Shown: in pieces, positions 17,600 to 25,551 of the stretch
Position numbering within the stretch: position 1 is the stretch's first letter
How the letters are laid out: every line of letters begins with the position of its first letter
Origin: Neptuniibacter sp. 1_MG-2023
GTDB taxonomy: Bacteria; Pseudomonadota; Gammaproteobacteria; Pseudomonadales; Balneatricaceae
Assembly: GCF_030547185.1 (NCBI RefSeq)
Contig: NZ_JAUOQR010000005.1
Location: 1-64,000 of the forward strand
Direction: 5' to 3'
DNA: 64,000 bases
The notes under the pieces: generated by a model
Seen by the model: only the letters and a program-made list of their open reading frames with translations
Databases searched by the model: none
Told to the model about the DNA's origin: nothing
Made by a program: the position numbers and the translations under genes

Positions 17600-17671
17600 A
17601 GAAGGTGGGCGACTTGTAGCACTAAAGCCGCCTTCTTATCAGCGACAGTAATTCAGCCCAGCCGGAATTAC
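17600..17671 (+). terminator. two hairpins after the transglutaminase gene
   Basis: AGAAGG..GGC (17600-17610) pairs with GCC.CCTTCT (17627-17636), and GTAATTC (17648-17654) with GAATTAC (17665-17671). No clear T-run, so termination is likely but weakly supported. Confidence 0.45.
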
Positions 17672-17797
17672 ACCCATAAGTAGATATAATTTTTTAATTT
17701 CTTATTAGGAAACTATATTTACCACTGTTAAATTACTACCCCATTCGCTATGATTCATGTATATATTATATGAAACAGACAAATCTATTTTTGGCTT

Positions 17798-18604
17798 ATG
17801 GAATCTAGCCCACATAACTCCGCAAACTTACTCAACATTGAACACCCCTATACTGCAAGCGATCTAGCGCAGGAGATCCCTGTCGCCATATCAGTCAATG
17901 ATATTTCTCACGCGGTAATGATGTTGACTCCCATCGACCTTGAGTATTTCGCAATCGGTTTTGCATTTAGTGAAGGTATTATTGATCATTATTCGGATCT
18001 TCGAGATCTCGATATTTACCAGCATAACGTCGCGCTGCAACAAGGAGAGGGTTTTCAGCTGCCCGCCTACAACATAGCTATGAAAATTAGTCCGAGACAA
18101 TCTATACGCTATAAAAAACAGCATAGTTTTAGACAAGGATTAACCGGCTGTGGTATTTGCGGAACAGCAGCTCTCGACGTAGCGATCCCTGATCTAAACA
18201 GCCTTCCGCATTCTGCTTTACCACCAAAAAAGCAGCTACTTCACCTACCTAATACGCTGTTTAGTCTACAGAAATTAAAAGGGGTACATGCAGCATTGTT
18301 GCTCTCCCCAGAAGGTGAAGTTGTAACATGTCATGAAGATATTGGTAGGCATAACGCGCTGGACAAGACCATTGGTTTCGCACTAAAAAACAACATCAAA
18401 CTAAATGGCTTCAGTATTCTAATGAGCAGCCGCTGCAGTGTAGAACTGATTCAAAAAGCGGTTAAAGCAAAGCTATCTACACTGATCCATATATCCAGCC
18501 CGAGCCACTTAGCGACTCAAATGGCACACCACTACAACCTCAATCTTATTCAAATCACCCGTAAGGGCGAATTAAAAACCTTTTCCCAGCCACCTATTCT
18601 ATAA
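17798..18604 (+). CDS. fdhD: formate dehydrogenase accessory sulfurtransferase FdhD
   Basis: 268 residues. FdhD passes sulfur from IscS to the molybdenum cofactor of formate dehydrogenases. The reactive CxxC is C118/C121 in GLTGCGICGTAAL; EDIGRHNALDK and SSRCSVELIQKA are the other family blocks. Cytoplasmic. Followed after 17 bases by the molybdoenzyme it presumably serves. The ribosome site is weak. A TACCCCAT element at 17737-17744 resembles the repeats near the methylamine genes. Confidence 0.95.
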   Translation: MESSPHNSANLLNIEHPYTASDLAQEIPVAISVNDISHAVMMLTPIDLEYFAIGFAFSEGIIDHYSDLRDLDIYQHNVALQQGEGFQLPAYNIAMKISPRQSIRYKKQHSFRQGLTGCGICGTAALDVAIPDLNSLPHSALPPKKQLLHLPNTLFSLQKLKGVHAALLLSPEGEVVTCHEDIGRHNALDKTIGFALKNNIKLNGFSILMSSRCSVELIQKAVKAKLSTLIHISSPSHLATQMAHHYNLNLIQITRKGELKTFSQPPIL

Positions 18605-18621
18605 GCTAAAGGATTCCATTC

Positions 18622-20934
18622 ATGAGCGATAAAAAGACTGATATTTCCACATCGCCTGCTTATAAGGCCCCTGCTGGGGGGTGGGGAGCATTAGAAAGCA
18701 CAACACGCCATTTGTTAGGCAGCAAAAATGCAGTTAAAAACATTAAATCACTACTAAATACCAATCAAAGTGATGGTTTTGATTGCCCCGGCTGTGCATG
18801 GGGAGAAGAAAAAACACCCAACAAAATAAAGTTTTGTGAAAACGGTGCAAAGGCCGTCAACTGGGAAGCCACCTCTAAACAGGTCGGTGCTGACTTTTTC
18901 AACCAATACACACTGAGTTGGCTAAAGAAGCAAAGTAATTACTACCTTGAGTATCAAGGTCGTTTAACCCACCCTATGCGCTACAACAAAGAGAGCGATA
19001 AATATCAACCGATTAGCTGGGGCGAAGCTTATCGATTAATAGCCGATCATCTAAATAAACTTGATAACCCAGATCAGCTTGAGCTTTACACCTCAGGACG
19101 CGCCAGTAATGAAGCGGCGTACCTATATCAGCTTTTTGGTCGAAGCTTTGGTACCAATAACTTCCCTGATTGCTCAAATATGTGTCACGAAGCCAGCGGA
19201 TTTGCGTTAACTAGCAGTATTGGGATTGGTAAAGGCACCGTTACTTTAGATGATTTCGAAGATGCTGATGCAATTTTTGTCTTTGGCCAAAATCCCGGCA
19301 CTAACCATCCTCGTATGTTGGATACATTGCGTAGTGCAATCAAACGTGGTGCTAAAATTGTGATTTTTAATCCACTCAAAGAGCGTGGACTGGAAAAATT
19401 TCAACACCCGCAAAACCCTGTAGAGATGCTTACCAATAACGCCACAACGATGAACTCCCTCTACCTATCACCCAAAATTGGGGGTGATATGGCAGCGATT
19501 CGAGGCATGACTAAATCAATCCTCGAATTAGGTTCTGCAAGCAAGCTAGGCACACTCCTTGATCAGGCCTTTATTAATGAACATACCCAAGGAATGGATG
19601 AGTACTTACAAACGGTTAAAGAGACACCCTGGGAAAAGATTCTTGATCAGTCAGGCCTGACACGGGATGAGATTGATAAGGCTGCTAGCATCTACATTGA
19701 AGCGGATAAGGTCATTAGCACTTGGGCTATGGGTTTAACGCAACATCATCACTCAGTTGCCACACTCCATGAGCTTATCAACTGGATGACATTAGGAGGC
19801 AATATAGGCCGCCCAGGCGCGGGCCTCTGTCCTGTTCGAGGGCATAGTAATGTACAAGGCGATAGAACGATGGGGATTAACGAGCGCCCATCAGATCAGT
19901 TTTTAGACACATTAGAAGCACAATTTAAAATAGCGATGCCTCGCCAACACGGCCATTCCGCAGTCGAAGCGATTGAGGCTATGCAGTCAGGCGACTGTAA
20001 AGTATTTATCGGCCTAGGTGGTAACTTCGCTGCAGCCTCTCCTGATACAGCAGTAACAGAGCACGCCCTAAGCCAATGTGATTTAACCGTACAGATCAGC
20101 ACTAAGCTAAATCGCTCGCATCTCATTACCGGCAAAGATGCACTTATTCTGCCCTGCCTTGGCCGAACCGATATAGATCAACAAGCAAAAGGCCCTCAAA
20201 AGATAACCGTTGAAGACTCCTTTAGCATGGTGCACGCCTCAGCCGGCGTACTTGAACCCAGTTCGACAGAGATGCGCTCAGAACCGGCCATCATCGCAGG
20301 TATAGCGAATGCTGTGTTAGGCAGCAAACCTATTGATTGGTTGAAGGTAGTTGAGGACTACAGTGCCATACGGGAATTAATCGCTCAAACCATTCCTGGT
20401 TTCTCCGAATTCAATAGCAAAATTGAACAACCCGGAGGGTTCTATTTGGGCAATACAGCAAGAGACAGAAATTGGGTAACTCAAGGGGGCAAAGCGATTA
20501 TTCACAGCCACCCTCTTCCGGACAGTATCTTACCGGATAAGTCAGCCAAACTTTTACATGAGAAAGTCTTAGTCTTACAAACCCTTCGATCCCACGATCA
20601 ATATAACACCACTATTTACGGAATGAACGATCGCTATAGAGGTATTAAAGGTGAAAGGGATGTACTGTTTATCAACCCAGCAGATATTCAACGCCTTGGA
20701 TTTAAAGAGGGGCAGCTAGTCGATATTAAGAGTCTTTGGGATGACGGTCGTACCCGAGAGATAAAAGGGTTCAAACTGGTAGGTTATAGTATACCTGCCG
20801 GTAATATTGCAGCTTATTACCCTGAAACTAATCCATTAGTGCCATTAGATAGCTATGGTGTCGACAGTAGAACCCCCACATCCAAGGCCATCGCCGTTGA
20901 GCTTTCTAGTCATAAAACAAACCGGATTCTCTGA
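18622..20934 (+). CDS. FdhF/YdeP-type molybdopterin oxidoreductase (formate dehydrogenase-like)
   Basis: 770 residues. The N-terminal iron-sulfur site is represented by C55, C58 and C72 (CPGC..FC); then the molybdopterin domains (SGRASNEAAYLYQLFGRSFGTNN, FGQNPGTNHPR, GGNIGRPGAGLCPVRGHSNVQG) and the C-terminal cofactor-binding domain. Cytoplasmic, no Tat signal. The family is called formate dehydrogenase-like, but several members have no proven substrate. FdhD upstream supports formate, the end product of PurU in the methylamine pathway further on. The stop codon lies in the loop of the terminator hairpin. Confidence 0.85.
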   Translation: MSDKKTDISTSPAYKAPAGGWGALESTTRHLLGSKNAVKNIKSLLNTNQSDGFDCPGCAWGEEKTPNKIKFCENGAKAVNWEATSKQVGADFFNQYTLSWLKKQSNYYLEYQGRLTHPMRYNKESDKYQPISWGEAYRLIADHLNKLDNPDQLELYTSGRASNEAAYLYQLFGRSFGTNNFPDCSNMCHEASGFALTSSIGIGKGTVTLDDFEDADAIFVFGQNPGTNHPRMLDTLRSAIKRGAKIVIFNPLKERGLEKFQHPQNPVEMLTNNATTMNSLYLSPKIGGDMAAIRGMTKSILELGSASKLGTLLDQAFINEHTQGMDEYLQTVKETPWEKILDQSGLTRDEIDKAASIYIEADKVISTWAMGLTQHHHSVATLHELINWMTLGGNIGRPGAGLCPVRGHSNVQGDRTMGINERPSDQFLDTLEAQFKIAMPRQHGHSAVEAIEAMQSGDCKVFIGLGGNFAAASPDTAVTEHALSQCDLTVQISTKLNRSHLITGKDALILPCLGRTDIDQQAKGPQKITVEDSFSMVHASAGVLEPSSTEMRSEPAIIAGIANAVLGSKPIDWLKVVEDYSAIRELIAQTIPGFSEFNSKIEQPGGFYLGNTARDRNWVTQGGKAIIHSHPLPDSILPDKSAKLLHEKVLVLQTLRSHDQYNTTIYGMNDRYRGIKGERDVLFINPADIQRLGFKEGQLVDIKSLWDDGRTREIKGFKLVGYSIPAGNIAAYYPETNPLVPLDSYGVDSRTPTSKAIAVELSSHKTNRIL

Positions 20935-20943
20935 ATCCGGTTT
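20919..20943. terminator. bidirectional terminator between fdh and eutC
   Basis: Perfect 11-bp stem AAACCGGATTC (20919-20929) / GAATCCGGTTT (20933-20943), 3-nt loop. The T-rich tail (GTTTTAT) is on the minus side, so it mainly ends the eutBC transcript; it also contains the stop codon of the plus-strand gene. Confidence 0.8.
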
Positions 20944-20948
20944 CCTCT

Positions 20949-21791
20949 CTAATCGAGTAAGAAATTACCTAACTTTGGCTCTTCAAGGGATTCAATAGAA
21001 TCAGACTGATCTTTTAACTCGACCCCTGAATAATCAAGCTGTAAAGACTGTTTAATGAGCCAGATAAGCTTATCAGCCGCTGCTTCATAAGACATACCAG
21101 CGGGCCGGATATTTGAAATACAGTTTCGATTGGCATCAGAAAAACCTAGTTTAGGCTTATAGGTGAAGTAAACACCGAGACTATCGGGAGAGCTTAATCC
21201 AGGTCGTTCACCGACCAACAAAATCATTAACTGAGCATTGAGAATGTCGCCAATCTCATCACCAACAGCGACCCGTCCCTGCTCGACAAGACAAGGGGGC
21301 ATTTGCGTAATGCCCTCCTCTTTAAGTCGTAAACTAATCTGCTTAAAAAAGTTAGCGGCATGGGACTGAATCGCAAACGATGACAAGCCATCAACAATAG
21401 TAATACAAGCCTGCATCGATGGTTCAATAGTCTCGGCGAAAGACGTTAAGGTAGCCGCAGAAGCTACGCTCAACCGACGCCCTAAATCAGGCCGTTGCAA
21501 ATACTCAGTTCGCCCTTGCGCCCGACTTTTAAGTAAAATCGGCGTAATCGCTTGATCCTGCAATTCACTACACAATTTATCTACATCTAAAGGAAGGTGA
21601 ACCGCATCTCTCGCGTTCCCATGATCCATCTGGAAGGAGAGCATCGCTTGAGTGGGGATGCTCGTTCCGGCACGACCTAAAGCGATCCGAGCATCGGTAT
21701 AACGTTTTAACCCAGCCCAATCATTCTCGGTTAAATATCCCTCAGACAACTTATTGGATAAACCATTAGATGATAATTTAGAGTCGGCCAT
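20949..21791 (-). CDS. eutC: ethanolamine ammonia-lyase small subunit EutC
   Basis: 280 residues. Small subunit of the adenosylcobalamin-dependent enzyme that converts ethanolamine to acetaldehyde and ammonia. Family blocks LKRYTDARIALGRAG, QMDHGNARDAVH, VDGLSSFAIQSHA, LVGERPGLSSPDSLGVYFTY and NRNCISNIRPAGM are intact. The ATG at 21791 is chosen (GGAGG overlapping the eutB stop) rather than the longer frame reaching into eutB. One base separates it from eutB. No eut microcompartment shell, eutA or eutT genes are nearby. Confidence 0.95.
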   Translation of the reverse strand: MADSKLSSNGLSNKLSEGYLTENDWAGLKRYTDARIALGRAGTSIPTQAMLSFQMDHGNARDAVHLPLDVDKLCSELQDQAITPILLKSRAQGRTEYLQRPDLGRRLSVASAATLTSFAETIEPSMQACITIVDGLSSFAIQSHAANFFKQISLRLKEEGITQMPPCLVEQGRVAVGDEIGDILNAQLMILLVGERPGLSSPDSLGVYFTYKPKLGFSDANRNCISNIRPAGMSYEAAADKLIWLIKQSLQLDYSGVELKDQSDSIESLEEPKLGNFLLD

Positions 21792-21792
21792 A

Positions 21793-23178
21793 TCAACCTC
21801 CAATACGCGCTTGTAGGTGCGAAAATGCTGCAGGTAAACCATCTAACAACAGCCCTTGCTCAGTCGTTATGCCCATTTTTATCAACCATTGCTCAAACTC
21901 AGGACTTGGTCTTAAACCTAATATTTTACGAATATACAGGGCATCATGGAACGAGGTGGTTTGATAATTAAGCATAATGTCATCGGAACCGGGAATACCC
22001 ATAATAAAGTTTACGCCTGCTGCACCTAATTGCGTCAGCAGCATATCCATATCATCTTGATCCGCTTCCGCATGATTGGTGTAACAGATATCGCAGCCCA
22101 TAGGTAAACCCAACAACTTGCCACAAAAATGATCTTCTAAACCCGCTCTAATAATCTGCTTACCGTTATAAAGATATTCAGGCCCGATAAACCCGACCAC
22201 CGTATTTACCAACAGTGGCGAAAACTCACGAGCCACTGCATAAGCACGAGTTTCACAGGTTTGCTGATCTAAACCAAAATGAGCATCCGCCGATAGAGCA
22301 CTCCCTTGCCCCGTCTCAAAATACATAACATTGTCACCACAACTGCCACGGTTTAGGCTCAGGGCCGCAGAATGTGCCTCTTTGAGGACAGCTAAATCTA
22401 TACCAAAACTCTTATTAGCTTTTTCAGTTCCCGCAATCGATTGAAAAACCAGATCAACAGGAGCGCCGCGATTAATCGCTTCTAAATGGGTTGTTACGTG
22501 AGTTAATACACAAGATTGAGTAGGGATATCATATCGTTGAATAATATCATCCAATAGCTTCATCAACGTGATAACTGAACTTATATTGTCAGTTGCAGGG
22601 TTTATTCCAATAACCGCATCACCACTGCCATATAAAAGCCCATCAAGTACACTGGCCGCCACGCCTGTAGGATCATCCGTCGGATGATTTGGTTGTAAAC
22701 GTGTAGATAATCGCTGAGGTAAACCAATCCTATTGCGAAAAGCCGTAGGATTTGAGCATTTCTTAGCGACGAGAATAAGATCCTGAATCCGCATAATTTT
22801 CGATACAGCGGCAACCATCTCTGGCGTTAAACCTAAAGATATATTTTTTAACTGGGTAGTATCCGCTAAATCAGATAATAACCAATTACGAAAATCACCC
22901 ACTGTAAAAGAGGAGATGGGCCGGAAAGCGGTCTGATCATGCTTATCGATTATCAGGCGGGTCACTTCATCCTCTTCATAAGGAATGAGTGCTTCAGTGA
23001 GGAAGGTTTTCAGAGGAAGGTCAGCTAATACCATCTGTGCCGCTACTCGTTCCTGTGATGTTTGAGCCGCAACGCCGGCTAAACGATCACCCGAACGATC
23101 AGGGCTGGCTTTGGCCATTACTGTCTTCAGATCAGGAAACACCCAATGGTTGCCTCCAGCAGAAATCGAATAACTCAT
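21793..23178 (-). CDS. eutB: ethanolamine ammonia-lyase large subunit EutB
   Basis: 461 residues, normal for EutB (about 453). Catalytic TIM-barrel subunit carrying the B12 and substrate sites; recognisable blocks are GEEKEK-like N-terminal segment KASPDRSGDRLAG, HPTDDPTGVAASVLDGLLYGSGDAVIGINPATDN-type region, YFETGQGSALSADAHFGLDQQT and GLPMGCDICYTNHAEADQDD. Operon with eutC. Releases ammonia next to the ammonium transporter; adenosylcobalamin must come from elsewhere. Confidence 0.95.
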   Translation of the reverse strand: MSYSISAGGNHWVFPDLKTVMAKASPDRSGDRLAGVAAQTSQERVAAQMVLADLPLKTFLTEALIPYEEDEVTRLIIDKHDQTAFRPISSFTVGDFRNWLLSDLADTTQLKNISLGLTPEMVAAVSKIMRIQDLILVAKKCSNPTAFRNRIGLPQRLSTRLQPNHPTDDPTGVAASVLDGLLYGSGDAVIGINPATDNISSVITLMKLLDDIIQRYDIPTQSCVLTHVTTHLEAINRGAPVDLVFQSIAGTEKANKSFGIDLAVLKEAHSAALSLNRGSCGDNVMYFETGQGSALSADAHFGLDQQTCETRAYAVAREFSPLLVNTVVGFIGPEYLYNGKQIIRAGLEDHFCGKLLGLPMGCDICYTNHAEADQDDMDMLLTQLGAAGVNFIMGIPGSDDIMLNYQTTSFHDALYIRKILGLRPSPEFEQWLIKMGITTEQGLLLDGLPAAFSHLQARIGG

Positions 23179-23210
23179 CTGTTATCTCCCCCTCCAGTCA
23201 TAACAAAATA

Positions 23211-23228
23211 ACGCCCACAAAGCGGGCG
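23211..23228 (-). terminator. terminator-like hairpin after the small membrane protein gene
   Basis: On the minus strand CGCCC..GGGCG encloses a short loop and is followed by TTATTTT. It separates the amt/small-protein transcript from eutB. Confidence 0.5.
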
Positions 23229-23303
23229 CTATTTCTTTCAGCCATCTTGCTAAGATGTCTTATTACTAGGACGGAATCAACAATCCTAGTCAGTCATACA
23301 AGG

Positions 23304-23471
23304 TCACTTATAATCTATATAAGTATCGTTCTCATGTTTAACTGAAGCGATAATTGTTCCCAAAGTTACCGCAATAGATAGTGAAAGTATAACCATAATG
23401 GCTGTTGGGCTATCAGCGAAAGTAAAGACTGCTTCAGCACCTTCCCACGACGTAATAGGACTTACATTCAT
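23304..23471 (-). CDS. small single-span membrane protein next to amt (55 residues)
   Basis: A short reading frame of 55 codons, below common annotation cut-offs. It begins MNVSPITSWEGAE, has one clear membrane helix (about 24-43, AIMVILSLSIAVTLGTIIAS) and ends in a charged tail (KHENDTYIDYK). A strong AGGAG lies eight bases before the ATG. It starts 11 bases after the amt stop in the same direction, so it is almost certainly cotranscribed. The layout suggests a small partner of Amt; no homologue is recognised by me. Confidence 0.75.
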   Translation of the reverse strand: MNVSPITSWEGAEAVFTFADSPTAIMVILSLSIAVTLGTIIASVKHENDTYIDYK

Positions 23472-23482
23472 AATAAATCTCC

Positions 23483-24835
23483 TTAAACAGTAACAGTTGA
23501 AGTGTTAGTAGGTGTAGTCTCTTGTGCTGTTGCAGGCACTGATTCCGGATAAGCCGCTAATGGAACTTCGACTAAATCCAAACCCGCTTCTTCTGCTTTT
23601 GGTGGTACTCGTAAAGCTCCCATTTTGGCCATCACATATGACAAACCAAAACCTGGGATAAACCCTAGAGAAGCCATCACTAATGCGCTCTTAAGCTGAC
23701 CCATGAAACTAATCGCAGGTGCACCTTCAATAACATTAGGGAAGCCGCTGAAAATACCTAAACCAACAATACCGATAAGACCACCGACACCATGCACAGC
23801 AAAGGCGCCTACAGCATCATCAATCTTAAATTTATTAGTTAGGAATTTATCAGCTAGAGGCGCAGCAATACCGCCAGTTATACCCATCAAGAAGGCTAAT
23901 GGTGGGTAGTACAGATCTAAACCTGGCGCAGCAGAGAAGATACCTGCTAGTGCACCAGACATCATCCAGAATGGCTGACGTGTGATCACGTAAGAACCGA
24001 TAATACCGCCCGAGAAAGCCATTAATGTATTGAAGCTAATAGATGACAACGTTGTTGGCGTACCGAAGATAGTCGTCCACTGACCGCCGGTTGTATAGAT
24101 AATACAGCCGCCAAGGAAACCGAAGAAGCCAACAATAATCAACATCAGACCGATAATACTCATCGGTACACTGTGACCTGTAATTGCGAGTGGCGTGCCA
24201 TCAGGCGCGAAGCGTCCAATACGTGCACCCAAGTTAATGGTTACACCTAGAGCAAAGAACCCTGCGACCATATGAACTGCACCCGCTGCACCGAAGTCAT
24301 GAAAACCCCAATCAACTGTTAACCAGCCTTGTGGATGCCATCCCCAAGATGCCGCCAAGATCCATACAACAGAGCCAAGAATAATGGCCAGTATAATGAA
24401 CGAGCTCATACGGATACGTTCAATCACAGCACCGGAGAAGATTGAAGCAGTCGTCGCTGCAAACAATACAAAGGCTCCCCAGAAAATACCGCTCGCATTA
24501 TCCGCTAGGTTAGGTCCCATATTACTCGACCAAGGAAGGCCTGCTGCACCCGCTTCAAAGTCTGGAGTAAAGCCATTGTACATGGCCAAATAGATCCACC
24601 AACCAAAGAAAAAGAACGTAGGAATAATAAAGGCAAACGCCAATATATTTTTAACGCCTGAAGCCAGGGCATTTTTTAAACGGGAAGCACCCATCTCGTA
24701 GGCTAAAAAACCCGCATGGATAATTACCATCAAACCGGTACACCACCAATAAAATACTTCCATATTGATTGTGCCGGACATCTCAATCAGGTTTTGCAGT
24801 TCTGCAATTTTCTGAGCAGTTTCGACCTGGTCCAT
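23483..24835 (-). CDS. amt: ammonium transporter Amt
   Basis: 450 residues, Amt/MEP/Rh channel with about eleven membrane segments. The twin pore histidines are H188 (GAVHMVAG) and H348 (FAVHGVGG); the extracellular FAATTASIFSGAVIER segment is typical. The C-terminal tail is Thr/Pro-rich and lacks a clear PII-binding extension beyond the family core. It lies between eutBC and the TMA island, both ammonia producers, and may also carry methylammonium. GGGGGG precedes the ATG. See the candidate sigma-54 promoter and structured leader upstream. Confidence 0.95.
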   Translation of the reverse strand: MDQVETAQKIAELQNLIEMSGTINMEVFYWWCTGLMVIIHAGFLAYEMGASRLKNALASGVKNILAFAFIIPTFFFFGWWIYLAMYNGFTPDFEAGAAGLPWSSNMGPNLADNASGIFWGAFVLFAATTASIFSGAVIERIRMSSFIILAIILGSVVWILAASWGWHPQGWLTVDWGFHDFGAAGAVHMVAGFFALGVTINLGARIGRFAPDGTPLAITGHSVPMSIIGLMLIIVGFFGFLGGCIIYTTGGQWTTIFGTPTTLSSISFNTLMAFSGGIIGSYVITRQPFWMMSGALAGIFSAAPGLDLYYPPLAFLMGITGGIAAPLADKFLTNKFKIDDAVGAFAVHGVGGLIGIVGLGIFSGFPNVIEGAPAISFMGQLKSALVMASLGFIPGFGLSYVMAKMGALRVPPKAEEAGLDLVEVPLAAYPESVPATAQETTPTNTSTVTV

Positions 24836-24871
24836 AAGACCCCCCTATTAGGTTATACAATTCTGTAATTT

Positions 24872-24954
24872 GATAGGTTTAACGGTATGTAACCCTACCG
24901 TTAAGCCTATCCAATCACCTTCGTTGACCTGCTTAATCCCTTAAGTAACGAAGG
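24872..24954 (-). ncRNA. structured 5' leader of amt (two hairpins)
   Basis: In the leader of the amt transcript two strong hairpins follow each other: CCTTCGTT/AACGAAGG (24947-24954 with 24918-24925) with inner CTTAA/TTAAG, and GATAGG..TTAACGGTA / TACCGTTAA..CCTATC (24872-24911), 15 pairs with one G-T type interruption. Neither has a T-run, so they are not simple terminators. Function unknown; a cis-regulatory RNA is possible. Confidence 0.45.
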
Positions 24955-24997
24955 ATATAAAGTTACTCTTCAGTAAATTTTATTTCCTATCAGGAAA

Positions 24998-25014
24998 TGC
25001 ATAATTTATGCCCA
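24998..25014 (-). promoter_or_regulatory. candidate sigma-54 promoter of amt
   Basis: On the minus strand GGGCATAAATTATGCA contains GG (25011-25012), N10, GC (24999-25000), the sigma-54 spacing, with GGCA and TGC matching. The start would be near 24987, about 150 bases before the ATG. A partial NtrC-like match GCACTAGAATTGATC lies upstream at 25079-25093. Confidence 0.5.
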
Positions 25015-25145
25015 ATACAATATTTTCATTTAATTTCAAATACTTATAAATTAATTACGGTATTAGGCATAAAGAAGAAGCACTAGAATTGATCATTTTT
25101 AACTCAACGCGCTTCAAGATGATTCAAAAATAGGACGCTAAAAAA

Positions 25146-25505
25146 CTAAGCCTCGCCTTCTTTACGCTGGCCACAGAAGAAACCAATACCGTAGCTAGGA
25201 GACTGGAAAGTAATAACACTACCTTTAGGGAAATAAAGCACATCACCCACCTTCGCATGTACCGTATTACCCTCTTTATCGGTGATGATCATTTCACCCT
25301 CAACGATGATTTTCATCTCGTGATATGTGTACTCATAGACCAGAGGCTCATCTGATTTTTCCATACGAAAAAAACCGCTAGCAATTGTTTTATCAGGATC
25401 ATCAGACACCGCTATATCGCCGATAAATGCGTTACTACCCGGTACTTCCATGCTCGGGAGTTCTGTTTTAATCGCTTGCTGGTAGTAAGTCATCGCTGTA
25501 GACAT
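25146..25505 (-). CDS. cupin-domain protein (EutQ/DUF861-like)
   Basis: 119 residues forming one cupin barrel: EYTYHEMKIIVEGEMIITD carries a metal-ligand-like His/Glu segment, then GDVLYFPKGSVITF. Resembles EutQ-type and Cupin_3 small proteins. It follows tdm by 46 bases in the same direction, with GAGG before the ATG, so the two are probably one operon. Possible role in metal or substrate handling for TMAO demethylation, unproven. A second small cupin follows tmm at 32531. Confidence 0.8.
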   Translation of the reverse strand: MSTAMTYYQQAIKTELPSMEVPGSNAFIGDIAVSDDPDKTIASGFFRMEKSDEPLVYEYTYHEMKIIVEGEMIITDKEGNTVHAKVGDVLYFPKGSVITFQSPSYGIGFFCGQRKEGEA

Positions 25506-25551
25506 GTTAAATACCTCAATTAGTTAAAATGCGTTTTCAAATAACGTGAAT

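Noticed and set aside
23037-23345. 102-codon plus-strand frame overlapping the eutB start
   Set aside because: Antisense to eutB and to the small membrane protein gene, without a ribosome site or recognisable domain.
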